A model generated the notes under the pieces. The model ran no database searches. It saw only the letters and a list, made by a program, of their open reading frames with translations, and was not told the DNA's origin. 64,000 nucleotides of DNA from Mercenaria mercenaria (taxonomy: Eukaryota; Mollusca; Bivalvia; Venerida; Veneridae): the NCBI RefSeq assembly GCF_021730395.1, contig NC_069366.1, forward strand, positions 68,205,001 through 68,269,000, in the 5' to 3' direction. Positions 12,532 through 24,540 of this stretch are shown here, in pieces (position 1 is the stretch's first letter; every line of letters begins with the position of its first letter). The translations under genes and the position numbers were made by a program.

Positions 12532-13718
12532 TTAAGGAGGTAGGTTACCTTGTTACCAGGTTAAATTCAAATTAGTTGAACCGCAGCAATTTTTTTGTAT
12601 TTCGTGTAATATGATGTTTTAACTGCTACAATCTCAATTTCGTTTATCTCTGTCCCTTTCCCAAGTTCAATTTTTATCCAGGTTTGAAGAACATGACCCT
12701 CCAAAGGTATTTTATATTGAAAGAAGAAGGAAAATACGGATACTTAACACTTTTCAGTGTATTTTAGTTTCATTGATATCCGTAGAAGTCTGTATAATTG
12801 ATAATTCTAGTAGTGTGCACGTTAGCTTTCTGATATAAGCTTAAAATGTATATGTCGCGGGGCCCGTGTTTCCATGATAACGCATTTTCTCCAATTTTTA
12901 AACATATATGTATAAAACGGGGTTTTCGACAGTTTCAGTGCCATTCTGTTATATTAATGACCAACATGAAATATTTGGGTAATATTATTAGCAAAATACC
13001 AAGCATTTTACATGGTACCCTATTTTTCTTAAAGTTAAAAGTAACCATGGCAACAGAGATGTTTAAAATAGCTTATATCTTGCTTTTTGTCATAATTTCT
13101 TATAAAACATATTGAATAAAACTATCTCTCTTGTTAATGTAGCTTTAAAACATATTATTTCTAACGCAAGTTATATTTTCGTGTTATTTGCATTTATTTA
13201 AACAAATTTCATAGCTTGAAATACTTACAGCAGTACCCTTCGTCTGGCATTTTTCATGGAAAAATCGTTCAGCATGCTGCTATTATTCTCATGGATATTG
13301 TTGAAATGAAAATAAAAAGCCGAAGCTATGTTCCTTAAATAGATCAGTGTCAATTCTTTTGAATTTTACATTTAGGTATATAGGTCACGGGCTTCGTTTC
13401 CATGGTAACATCAAATCAATTCAAGAAACCATAATTTTCTTCTGAAATTGAACAATTTTAGAGCTTAGTTTTGGTATATAAGTATTACAAATCAAACTGC
13501 CAGTTCTTTTATTTGAAAATGGCCGTAACAAATAACCTTTCACCCAACTATATTCCAAATAACATTGGTTACCATCATCCATTTTCTTACATTCCATATA
13601 ACATTTCAATATAACTACATAAAAAAGCAAAATATTAATTATTATTCAGAGCAAAAGACTCATAAAAATATTTCAGCAAATAATGGCTGTTTGAAAATAG
13701 TTCAAATAAAGAAAATGC

Positions 13719-14104
13719 TGTAGTAGATTTTTAAACTTTCCCTTTTTTTCTTTTTAAACTTTTACTACATTGAAAACAAGAAAGACACTTTTAAATCCAA
13801 TTTATTTTTCACTGTATTTTAACATCTATCAATTTATTGTTATATCGAACTACATGTGTGTCCACTGAGACATTACATTCTCTTTATATATCAGTTTTTC
13901 CCGTCAAACCTAAAAGTCATGAATATCATGGAAAAATCATAAATCACATGATTCGGAGTAATACAAAAGTGAATTAATTCCCGCCGAATTATATGGAGCA
14001 ATTACATATTTACATAATCAGCTATTTACATAATGTAAGGAGCATAACATATTTAGACCGGTTTTATTTTTGTATAAAAAGCAAACATCGTGTAATTCAC
14101 GACA
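13719..14104 (-). repeat. BEL 3' LTR
   Basis: On the minus strand it begins TGTCGTGAATTACACG and ends AAATCTACTACA (TG...CA). It is the pair of 32269-32654, and AATGC lies outside. Confidence 0.93.
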
Positions 14105-14341
14105 CTCCGGCCGACAAAAAATTAAATCAGTATTCTTCAATAAATGATCGTACACTCTACGAACAAAAACTTTTAAAAGCCAGAAAGAGTGTGCGTTACA
14201 TATAATATACAAAACATAGATCTACTATCTCCAGGTTTTTAGTAAAACATGTCTTTGACAAAGAATAACAAAAAAGTAACATATTTTGTTTTTGCAAATT
14301 TGAGGAAAATCAAAGTCAGTTTGTCAACACATTATATCTTA

Positions 14342-14695
14342 ATTTCTCATTGTATAACAATGGTAATCGTCCTCATATACAACACTAGAGAACACAGGTT
14401 CATCTCCTCTAAATGAGGTGTAGCGATATCCTGTCCTGAACCAAACCTCAACTTCCATGCGCAGCGTGTGTGTTTGTAATTCTTGTCCATGATCGTCATC
14501 AGAAATCTCAACTATCTCAATATCTACATCGTCATTTTCCATACTTAAATCATCAACTCCTCTAATCTTATCACCTAAACTTTCCACGTCATCAGATATA
14601 TCAAAAAATTGTTCACTGGATGATATATCGCCATTTTCTTCACTTTTATTTTTACTTTCATCACTATTTGCACTAGAGACATCATCAACAGTTAA
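14342..14695 (-). pseudogene. Acidic 3' ORF segment of the BEL element (downstream part)
   Basis: The minus strand encodes a serine/aspartate/glutamate-rich stretch (for example DDVDIEIVEISDDDHGQ) ending in VVYEDDYHCYTMRN before a stop about 240 bp from the 3' LTR. It lies directly beside the left end of element X, whose other end abuts the zinc-finger ORF at 23836-24453. The two therefore probably belonged to one accessory gene of the retroelement that X split (inference). I do not recognise a family. Low complexity limits certainty. Confidence 0.5.
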
Positions 14696-15758
14696 GGACG
14701 CTCGCTACAGTTTCCTATTTTTTTTCTCAATAATAGATTTTGATGAAATGTTTTGTATGAAAAGATCATGTTATGATGTATTGAAAAATGAAATAAAAAT
14801 ACTAGGTCACCAACTTTGTTTCAATTTAATTTGCCCCCAGATATGGTGCTATTTTAAACATTTTTCAAAATTTCTGTAATCCTAAAATATATTTCAGTAA
14901 AGTAAAATAATCTGCAAAAATTTGATTATCTAAGCATTTTTATAACGGAAAACAATATATTTATTTGAAACATGCTCGGAGAAAGCAAAAGAACATGATT
15001 TTGTAAAAAAAGGAATACTTGTTCAGCAGTCCCAAGGGCTATTTTTGCATATTTTTGTCAGTTTTAAGTTGGTACTTCTGCTGTTTTATAGAGTTTCACA
15101 TAATAGAATTTAATCAAACTCTGCACATACCTTTGATTATGTCTACCTAATCTAAAACAAAAAGAAAATTGATAGGTCACCATATTAGATTTCGCTTAAA
15201 TCAAATTACAACGAGGTGGGGTGTGGCGGGCATTTATACAACGCAGGTTGGTATAGCCGGGCTTATAAGTCATTCGATCTTGCACTTTTTAGTAGAGACA
15301 AGTCATGAACATAAAATGATTGAAGGTTATGTCAAATAGAAATCTGGATATGGAACACTGACTTTTCGTACCTTTTCTTGTCAGGGGCAGACAACTTGTA
15401 TTAAGGATATTTTCAGCAAATTTCTTTATAAATCGTCATATTTCGCTCAATTTTTAATAAAACTTTAAGATTTTTGGGATTTGGATGTTTTGTATTAATA
15501 CCTTTCTATTTGTAGTTTTAAAAGCAGGTTTACTCTTAAGGAGGTAGGTTACCTTTATATTTGTATGTGCGCATGTGCAACCGGAAGCTAACGTGACGAT
15601 TTACGACGGCGTTTACGACAAACTAAATGTGTCTGTATAGTCATTCTTCTGAAAATTAATCATGAACCCGTCTTCGATCTGATGCTTTATGGTTTAATAA
15701 TGCAGAAATAATGAATAAATAGCCGCAGTAACGCTTCACAACAATGTTGCTTTAAAAA

Positions 15759-15775
15759 TGACGTCATTGACGTCA
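15759..15775. promoter_or_regulatory. Paired CRE motifs in element B
   Basis: Two TGACGTCA palindromes spaced 9 bp start to start, the consensus for CREB/ATF binding. Copy C has the same pair, and copy A keeps one intact. Function not shown. Confidence 0.45.
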
Positions 15776-16711
15776 TGACGTTACGTGTCAGTTACCGCGC
15801 GAAACTAATAACTTTTATCTTGAAAGTACGCAACTGTGCATTTTCTTTACTTTAACTATTTTCAAATAACCATTTTTTGCTGAAATATTTTTATAAGTTT
15901 TTTGCTCTGAATAATAATCAATATTTTGCTTCTTTTATGTAGATATATTGAAAAGTTATGCGGAATGTAAGAAACTGGACGATGATAAGCAATGTTATTT
16001 GGAATATAGTTGGGTGAAAGGTTACTTGTTACGGCCATTTTCAAATAAAAAAATCTAGCAGTTTGATTTCTAATACCTATTTTTCAGGTTCCGTTGATAA
16101 TTTTTTACTTATGTACTAAAACTAAGATCTAAAAGTGTTGCAATTTCAGTAGAAAATTGTGGTTTCTTGAATTTTATTGATGTTACCATGGAAACGAAGC
16201 CCGTGACCTATGTATCTAAATGTAAAATTTTAGAGCGTTGACACTGGTCTATTTAAGAAACACAGCTTCGGCTTTTTATTTTCATTTCAACAATATCCAT
16301 GAGAATAAAAGCAGCATGCTGAACGATTTTTCCATGAAAACTTCCGGACGAGAGGTACTGCTGTAAGTATTCTAAGCTGTGAAATTTGTTTGAATAAATG
16401 CAAATAACACGAAAATATAACTTACGTTAGAAATAATATGTTTTAAAGCTACATCAACTAGAAAGATAATCTTATTCAATACTTTTTATAAACAAGAGGA
16501 CCATGATGGTCCTGAATCGCTCACCTGTCCCAACATGACCCAGTTTTGAACTGAGTATGACGTCGTTTTTTTTCTATTATTTGACATAGTGACCTAGTTT
16601 TTGAACTCATGTGACCCAGTTTTGAACCTGACCTAGATATCATAAAGATGAACATTCAGACCAACTTTCATACAGATCCCATGAAAAATATGGCCTCTAG
16701 AGAGGTCACAA

Positions 16712-17871
16712 GGTTTTTTCATTATTTGACCTACTGACCTAGTTATTGATGGCACGTGACCCAGTTTCGAACTTGACCCAGATATCATCAAGGTGAACGT
16801 TCTGACCAATTTTCATGAAGATCCATTCAAAAGTATGGCCTCTAGAGAGGTCACAAGGTTTTTCTATTTTTAGACCTAATGAGCTAGTTTTTGACCGTAG
16901 CTGACCCAGTTTCAAACTTGACCTAGATATCATCAAGATGAACATTCAGACCAACTTTCATACAGATCCCATGAAAAATATGGCCTCTAGAGAGGTCACA
17001 AGGTTTTTCTATTATTTGACCTACTGACCTAGTTTTTGAAGGTACATGACCCAGTTTCAAACTTGACCTAGATATCATCAAGGTGAACATTCTGACCAAT
17101 TTTCATGAAGATCTTGTGAAAAATATGGCCTCTAGAGAGGTCACAAGGTTTTTCTATTTTTAGACCTACTGACCTAGTTTTTAACCACAGTTGACCCAGT
17201 TTCGAACTTGGCCTAGATATCATCAAGATGAACATTCAGACCAATCTTCATACAGATCCCATGAAAAATATGGCCTCTAGAGAGGTCACAAGGTTTTTTT
17301 TATTATTTGACCTACTGACCTAGTTACTGACGGCACATGACCCAGTTTCGAAACTGACCTAGATATCATTAAAGTGAACATTCTGACCAATTTTCCTGAA
17401 GATCCATTCAAAAGTATGACCTCTAGAGAGGTCACAAGGTTTTTCTATTTTTAGACCTAATGACCTAGTTTTTGACCGCAGCTGACCCAGTTTCGAACTT
17501 GACCTAGATATCATCAAGATAAACATTCAAACTAACTTTCATACAGATCCCATGAAAAATATGGCCTCTAGAGAGGTCACAAGGTTTTTCTATTATTTGA
17601 CCTACTGACCTAGTTTTTGAAGGCACGTGACCCAGTTTCAAACTTGACCTAGATATCATCAAGGTAAACATTTTGACCAATTTTCATGAAGATCTTTTGA
17701 AAAATATGGCCTCTAGAGAGGTCACAAGGTTTTTCTATTTTTCGACCTACTGACCTAGTTTTTGACCGCACGTGACCCAGTTTCGAACTTGACCTAGATA
17801 TCATCAAGATAAACATTCTGACCAACTTTCATAAAGATCCCATGAAAAATGTGACCTCTAGAGAGGTCACA
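16712..17871 (+). repeat. 581-bp higher-order repeat, two copies
   Basis: The monomers alternate between types. The diagnostic phrase 'atccattcaaaagtatg' is at 16821 and again at 17402, and 'gatctt(g/t)tgaaaaatatgg' at 17110 and 17691, each 581 bp apart, with 'acagatcccatgaaaaatat' monomers between them. So four 145-bp monomers form a unit that was duplicated as a block. Confidence 0.85.
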
Positions 17872-17958
17872 AGCAAAAGTTTACGCACGGACGCACGGAC
17901 GCACGGACGGACGGACGGACGCACGGACGACGGACGACGGACGCTGCGTGATCACAAA

Positions 17959-17990
17959 AGCTCACACTGTCACTTTGTGACATGTGAGCT
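17959..17990 (+). other. 3' terminal hairpin of Helentron-like element
   Basis: AGCTCACACTGTCAC pairs with GTGACATGTGAGCT around TTT with one bulge, then AAAAA. It is preceded by a 'cggacgga' microsatellite-like run at about 17885-17942. Confidence 0.8.
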
Positions 17991-18551
17991 AAAAATTAGG
18001 ACAAAAAGCAAAATATAAGCTATTTTAAACATCTCTGTTGCCATGGTAACTTTAAACTTTAAGAAAAATAGGGTACCATGTAAAGTGCTTAGTATTTTAC
18101 TAATAATATCACCCAAATATTCTATGTTTGTCATTTACAAATGGGACTGAGGCCGTCGAAAACCCCTATTTTTATGCATAGTTGTTTAAAAATGAGAGAA
18201 AATGCGTTACCATGGAAACACGAGCCCCGCGACATATACATTTTAAGCTTATATTAGAAAGCTAACGTGCATATTAGTAAAATTATCAATTATGCAGACT
18301 TCTACGGATATCGATGAAACTAAAACACACTGAAAAGTGTTAAATATCCGTATTTTCCTTCTTCTTTCAATATGAAATACCTTTGGAGGGTCATGTTCTT
18401 CAAACCTGGATAAAAATTTAACTTGATGGGACAGTGACAAACGAAATTGAGATTGTAGCAGTTAAAACTTCATATTATACGAAATACAAAAGAATGCTGC
18501 GGTTCAACTAATTTGAATTTACCCTTGTAACAAGGTAACCTACCTCCTTAA

Positions 18552-19290
18552 GTTTATTCATGCGCAACGACTTCAGTTATTTTGATAAAAATGCTCTTAG
18601 TAGTTATATGTTTTAATGAATACTGATAAAATTGTTATATAATTTATCTTTATAGGAATGCAAAATTGATATAATAATAAAAAATATTATATTTCAGAAA
18701 AAGACAAAAATATTCACTGTGGTTTATAAACAGCTATCGGTCCTTCTTTTTTTATCAAAATAACCGTAAAATGTTTGCAATATGATATTCATTTTTCAAT
18801 ACAAAACACTTAAGAAACACTTAAGAAAACTCGTTTTACACTTTTGTGACATTATCCGCAATCAAATGTATTATTTTCTTGAAAAAAAAAATCAGTTAAC
18901 GCAATTAAAAGGGAGATAATAGGTAAATTGAAATAGATTGTGCATATTTGTCGCATTACCGTGATTAATGTGTTATAATATTGGTTAGTTACAAGTAACC
19001 AGACACTTTTATATGTATTTACATTAATAAAAGGTTTGTGGTCTCAAAAAGAATAATTGAGTGGAATCATTCATGGTGATTTACCCGATGATTAAATAAA
19101 TTGCACATTCTGACATTACTGGATTTGGTTGCAAGTTAAACAAAGAAGAAAGTAGCCAGTCTCTGTATATTTAGAAAATAAGGATTGATATCACAGAGCG
19201 TAGTTCGAGCGATATAAAAATACGCATCAGAACGACAAGAAATGAAGAGCAAAGCACTAAATCAGATTAATAATATCTGTCTTGTAAGAT
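18552..19290. other. Interior of element X, no gene seen
   Basis: AT-rich sequence with no recognisable coding frame or repeat. Confidence 0.45.
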
Positions 19291-19291
19291 A

Positions 19292-19387
19292 GAAATATAT
19301 CCGTCCCGGGGGCACCTGCGCATTGGGCGGTAATGAGGCTTGCCGAATTACCGCCCATGAGCTGGTGGCCGAGGGACGGATATTTCC
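19292..19387. other. Imperfect long hairpin H1
   Basis: The outer arms 'gaaatatatccgtccc' and 'gggacggatatttc' and the inner arms GGGCGGTAAT and ATTACCGCCC pair around a GAGGCTTGCCGA loop. GGGCGGTAAT also forms part of the stem of hairpin H4 at 51304-51432. A TGACGTCA follows at about 19567. It lies inside element X. Confidence 0.7.
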
Positions 19388-19787
19388 ATCCGATTAGTAA
19401 ATACATGACTGATATTTTTTCTTGCATACCATATACATGTTAGCATTTTATTCTGGCAGATTATTTTTCTTGCATACCGTATTTTACAAATAACCGGTAG
19501 AAATACTTTCTTTGTAACACTTTTTCTTATAGTAGAGAGCGAGAAATTAACGTCCGTAAGCAGAAGTGACGTCATGATGTTTTGCGTTACGCACAATAAC
19601 AAAGTTCCACTTTAGTTTTATCGTTTGTACCGTAACATCATGTTCTTATGGTAAACTAACGTATTTTGAATCAAGAACTATACTATAAGGAACGGAGAGA
19701 AACTATCAAGGTACCTGCTTTTTTCGTATTTTTACATAAACAACATATCATAGTGCATGAACCACTAGTTTTCATTTACAGCACGAG

Positions 19788-19862
19788 AGTCATCTGGCAT
19801 TGGGGTGCCAGATGGGTTTTGCCGGCATGGATAAAATCACCGGAAACGCCAGTCCGGTGTGC
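19788..19862. other. Two small perfect hairpins
   Basis: CATCTGGCA and TGCCAGATG pair around TTGGGG. CACCGGA and TCCGGTG pair around AACGCCAG. Role unknown; they may belong to the same palindrome-rich module as H1. Confidence 0.5.
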
Positions 19863-21840
19863 AAGAAATATCATTTCGATTCTAACACGTTACGAAGGAC
19901 TTTAAAGTACATCCTTGACGACATCCATCAAATGATAGTAGATCTATTTGCCTATTTTCTGTTAATTTCTTTTCCTGCACGACTGTATGCCGTCTAACGC
20001 TTTGACATAATAATTGTGATGTCAGGAAAATGTATTGATATAAAATAATACACCATAATAAAATGATATTCAGCTAGGAAAATGAATTCGATCGTATTAG
20101 AAACTGCCATAATCAACAGTTGAAGCGCGGACCGGTAAGACAGCATTATGAAGTCCATTATGACGTCAAATGGTGGCATGACGTCCGGTTTATTTCTACT
20201 TGGATAAATGAAGCCCAGAAAAAAGATTATCATAAAATTTCAATGACCATGTAAGAATAAAAATAAAGAAGGCCGTCGAGTGTTTGTTCTTCTGATTTAT
20301 CATAGTTCAGGGCTCACATGCGCAAGAACTGAAACAAAATGTTTTTAATATATCTAATCAAAATGCGATACTTTTAACAATGTGGTTTTTGAAGTGAAAT
20401 GTTTCTATAAATCTAACAAATCTGATCTACTCTTTGTAACGGCATGATGTGTGTATCATTCTGTATATTTTTGCAAACTAACGTTATAAAAGATATACTC
20501 AAATGAACAGTACGAAGTCGCGATTCATTTCTTACGTTAATCAAACTGTATTTATATCTGACATATGAATATTTTTAGATAAAAAGAAAATTGACATCAG
20601 AACACAATTTAATCACACAAAGCATGAAAAAGTCTTTCAGAGAAATTATCTATGGCCATAGTGTAAAATAAAAATCAGCTCTGAAAAAAAACAACATATT
20701 CGTGTTTTAAATGTAGTATACATTTGTACATACCAAAATGGAAACCGCAAATTTGCTATTTATATCATATAAGTACATTTTTATTTGTCGTTCTTTAACA
20801 CTTTGTTTACACTGATTCAGTTTTGCAGTAGAGCTACTTAAACTTTTTTATAGATTAACTTGCGGCATATTTTTATACTAGCATGCATCATCAAAAAAGT
20901 GTCTTATGACTTATGTCCAGTGTAATCACAAAAGAATGACGACGCGACGTCTGTAAGCATCATCGAAACGTTCTGATATTTGTAGCCCCGTTTTGGAAAG
21001 CCAATTAATTTCGGTAGAACTATTTATTTCATTTCATTTCATCAAATGCAATTGTTTTAGAGTACTACGTTGTGTAAAAAATGCTTATGTTCATCTTACA
21101 TTCCCTTCCATTAAGAAATAGTCTGTGGTTTAGTGGTTCACATCTGGGTATGAAACATATAGACGTGTTTAGTTTATAGAGGCCAGTAGTCTTCACCCGC
21201 GCTTTAAACAAAACTCAAACTTCATACCAAGATATAAATTTCTAAACCACGATAGTAATGTAATGTGTATCTTATAACTACTACTTGACATGGTCAAATT
21301 GTATATATTTTTGAGTTATATTTCTCGGGAACCATACAGCAAATGTATTAATGTGGTGTCACAATGTAGTTTTCCCACTGGTCACATTCGATAACATACA
21401 CATTTTCAATACCGCCATTGTTCCATCTTTACGTAAAGTCGTAGTAATGGTACATAGGTTCATCGTTTATAATGCAGAAGCAATTTTAACATAAACACTA
21501 ATGAGGTAGCCTGTCCAAATTGCAATGTACTTCGTTGACTTGGAAACATATATAAAAGTACATTTATAAAAATGTTTGTCTACAGTCATACGACAGACTA
21601 GCACAGTGTATCATCTCACAGGAGAAATACAGTTTGATATAAATATGTTAGGTCAAAGTGGCCACACTATAAGAAAAACAGTTAAGCAATCATACATTTT
21701 TTCTCATTAATTTATATAATAGAATAATGTATCTCTGACATGTAAAAACACCTCAAAAATGAAATTTAGTAAGGAAATTGTTTCAAACATGCGCAAGTGT
21801 TCATTTTTATCCATCAGTTAAAAAGTATATTCGGATGATT

Positions 21841-21895
21841 CCCCCCCCCCCCCCAATCTCTCTCCCCCCTATCTCTCTTCCCCCCCCCCCCCACC
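21841..21895. repeat. C-rich low-complexity run
   Basis: Two long C runs separated by 'aatctctctcc' and similar pyrimidine sequence. Confidence 0.9.
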
Positions 21896-22078
21896 CCAAA
21901 CACATACATAACACACCTTCTTTCCAGATATTTTACCTTATCGGTATCAACTTGCATTAGTTCGTGTCAAAACATTATCTCACATGCCACGTTTAAAAAT
22001 GGAGTTCTTAAAATGTTTTAAATGACTACAATAAACAATGAAATATGAGCTAGATACTTAAATAAATATATTATGTTT

Positions 22079-22079
<1 letters not shown>

Positions 22080-22118
<39 letters not shown>
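22080..22118. repeat. Long T homopolymer
   Basis: About 39 consecutive T residues; length is prone to assembly error. Confidence 0.9.
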
Positions 22119-22120
<2 letters not shown>

Positions 22121-23835
22121 TAGCCGCTTCTAAATGGGTTGAAGCATTGATCAAAATAAAAGTATATGATATTGCTTATGTCAATTAGCTGTAATTTTTA
22201 CATTTTACTAACAATATACTTTTCTAAATGAGTAAACATATGTGCATGTAGTAGTTTGAAAGGTATTTGAAAAAGTCTAAGTATTACGCTAGAAAATTTG
22301 GTATGTGCATGTTTTCATACAGTTTACAGCTATATGCAACATCGCGGTACAAATAAAATTTCTCTGTAATATCCCAACAGGTATTATTTATGAGAATATT
22401 TCTTCTTTCAGTTTTATATACCTTCCTTGATTTTTTAACAATTAGAAAGGGTCTGCTTTTCTTAGAATTTTTATGTCATTCCTTACCCTAGCTCTGTTAC
22501 GAAATAGTCATGGAATTAACCACTCTACGTTGTTCTTCGTTATGCTATATCAAGTAATAAATCGCTGCAAAAGTATTTAATTTGAATTAAGATCTACGTA
22601 TGAATTGATTATTACATAGATACGAGGTTTAGTTCGTATCCACAAGAAAGAAATATACAACATTTAGAATGAGCAAAATATGGGGCTTCTCTCCCGTATG
22701 TGTGGACAAGTTTAAAATGACCCAAAAAGGCATTTATAGTCAGAAGAATTCTAAAGCGATACAATCTAATTATGAACACATGCTTCCTCTTTTTTATAAC
22801 ACTGTTTCATAAAAAGTTTGCCTTTGTTTGAAAACAGGAGGTAAAGTTTACGATTTGTGATACGTCGTTTTAGATCATTTATCCCTGTTCATACAAATTA
22901 TTCTAAAAGTAACCTTTCTTTGATATTTGTTAAAATATTGTAACTTTGAGATGCTCTACATAGCCCAATTGTTTTGTCACCAGATTATTAGAAACTTCGA
23001 AAAGGGCGATAAAATTTTATATGTTGCTGAACATGATCAAATTCTTTTTACGAATTCAATTGTCCTAATGATGACGTCATAAAACAGTTTACCCAGACTT
23101 TCATGGTTGACTGATTCGAGTGTTCCATATCTAGAAATTATCTTCTGATATTGTTCTTTAAGAAATGTATTATCTTAAGTCTCTACTAAAATGTGCAAGG
23201 TTCGGCCATATTTTAGAATTTATAAGCCGGACTAGTACGAAATACTCTTTCAGTGTTTGAGCAAATGACTTAGAAATATATATATAAAATTATCAAACGG
23301 CATATTTCTTAATAAGCGGATTTTAAGGTGTTTCTGGAGCATTTTGATGGCATGGAACGATGAAAGTTTCTGCTCCTTTTTTAACAAAACCTATAGTTTA
23401 CGAATGTACGGTATGGTACGGTACGGGATTAGAAACATCTGTGACCCAATGCAAAGTTTGAGCGCTGGTATAAATAACAGACTCTAGTATATGTCAGATA
23501 GATGCAATTGGAACTAAAAGTACTTTAAATGTATATATTTTGTAATCATGGTGGTACTTACCCTATACTTTAGTCAGTATATTATACATTTTGTACATTA
23601 TATGCATGCGAACATACAATAATTTGCGAATTTTTTGCCGTACGCGACATTAGATAATCACTTCTGGGCATGCGCAGAAGACCGCACCAACTCTGCAGTG
23701 AGCTAAATCGAGACCAAATTGGCACGGTGTTGGGGTAAATATCGACCCGTCCGGAAAAACTGTAGCGAGTGCCTTTAAAGCACAATTTTCACATGACAAA
23801 TTTTCTTCATTGACTTCACAGAACTCGTCACTGTT

Positions 23836-24540
23836 TTAACTACTCATCTTTTCTGCACTACACATACAATCTTCACTCAGAACACTTTCACTATTCACCT
23901 TTTCTTCACTACGCACGCAATCTTCACTGTGAGCATTTTCTTTCTCAGTTTCATCTTCATTTGAACTCCAAACAATTTTTTCTTGATCAAAGGGTATCTC
24001 ATCGTCATCAATTATGCTTTGCATACTAGTTTCAAAATCCACAATCATCACTTTTCTCTCTGAATTATTATTTTCATCATCAGAATTTAAAGTATCTTGT
24101 AATTCCTCTTCTGTTTTGTCTTTAAATGCAGTTAAATCATTATCACTTTCATCAACAACGAGATCTTCACTGCTTTTATCCTCCACATCACTGTAAGGTT
24201 TTGCAACATTGATTTTAATATGTCTTTGAGACAAGTCCCCTTCATCGGTACCATCTTTGTCAATGTTTTTCTTTGCGAAGTGTCCAATATCTTCAGTTCG
24301 TTTTGACAGATAACAGTTATTTCGTGCACTTTCTTTGTCCATTCCATGAATTCTTACTAGGTGTTGTTTCAAGTAATCCCTCCTTATACTTTTTCCGCTA
24401 CAACCTTCTATAGGGCATTGGAAGCTCCCTAAAGAATTATGGTGTTTTTCCATAACATGTCATACCAAGTTTCTCTTCTGCTTATAATCTTTGTTGCAAA
24501 AGTCAGAAGCGTGTCTCTTAAAATCCCTATCCATTATTAT
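23836..24540 (-). pseudogene. C2H2 zinc-finger/acidic accessory ORF in the BEL element
   Basis: An open frame of 205 codons (24453-23836) starts with a C2H2 finger, CPIEGC...HLVRIH (C13-X4-C18-X12-H31-X4-H36), then turns strongly acidic (SDDENN, DDDEIPFDQE, repeated SEDC motifs). A second finger-like segment (HASDFCNKDY) lies just upstream at 24470-24540. It sits between the end of pol and the 3' LTR, where BEL elements usually have little or, in some lineages, an envelope-like gene; this shows no envelope features. It may be a captured host nucleic-acid-binding domain. The ORF is interrupted by X, so it is a fossil. Confidence 0.6.

Larger units (their letters stand above)
16491..17995 (+). 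mobile_element. Helentron-like element with higher-order tandem core
   Basis: The 5' end AACAAGAGGACC is followed by a near-perfect palindrome (AGGACCATGATGGTCCT) and 'gaatcgctcacctg'. The core has about nine monomers of 145 bp, each containing 'ctctagagaggtcacaagg'. A 'cggacgga' run and a 3' hairpin (17959-17990) then AAAAA close it. No target duplication is visible by comparison with copies A and C, as expected for Helitron-type insertion. No coding capacity. Confidence 0.8.
15540..18547 (+). mobile_element. TTAA-flanked element B (same family as A and C)
   Basis: It has the ends GGAGGTAGGTTACCT and AGGTAACCTACCTCC between TTAA at 15536-15539 and 18548-18551. It is colinear with copy C apart from the Helentron-like insertion at 16491-17995, without which it is about 1.5 kb. 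It carries a CRE pair (15759-15775) and X-box-like motifs at 16182, 18037 and 18206. It is non-coding. It lies inside X, so this family moved both before the BEL insertion (copy A) and after X arrived. Confidence 0.92.
19870..23180. other. Interior of element X, no gene seen
   Basis: AT-rich. It includes a C-rich run at about 21841-21895 and a 39-base T run at about 22080-22118. No transposase or other family is recognisable in the short frames. Confidence 0.45.
14696..23774. mobile_element. TTAA-flanked non-coding element X, about 6 kb without its own insert
   Basis: The left end GGACGCTCGCTACAGTTTCC follows TTAA (14692-14695). The right end, reversed, reads AGGCACTCGCTACAGTTTTT and abuts TTAA (23775-23778). 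Both ends share TCGCTACAGTTT. About 600 bp in from each end a similar block occurs in inverted orientation ('cttgcac-ttt-tagtagagac' at about 15280-15305 and 23180-23210), supporting one element. Element B (15540-18547) sits inside. No transposase-like frame is visible, so it was presumably mobilised in trans. It lies in the 3' ORF of the BEL element. Confidence 0.7.

Noticed and set aside
13719-14104. Long terminal inverted repeat of a DNA transposon
   Set aside because: The matching copy at 32269-32654 is in the same orientation, with a primer-binding site inside and a 5-bp duplication outside, so these are LTRs.
16491-17995. CRISPR-like regularly spaced repeats
   Set aside because: The units are contiguous 145-bp satellite-type monomers with no unique spacers, in a eukaryotic mobile element.
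19666-19905. Small gene inside element X
   Set aside because: An open frame of 79 codons without domain, homology or context; it overlaps another frame of similar length.
14696-23774. Polinton-type element
   Set aside because: The duplication is 4-bp TTAA rather than 6 bp, the shared ends are short, and no capsid, polymerase or integrase-like frame is seen.
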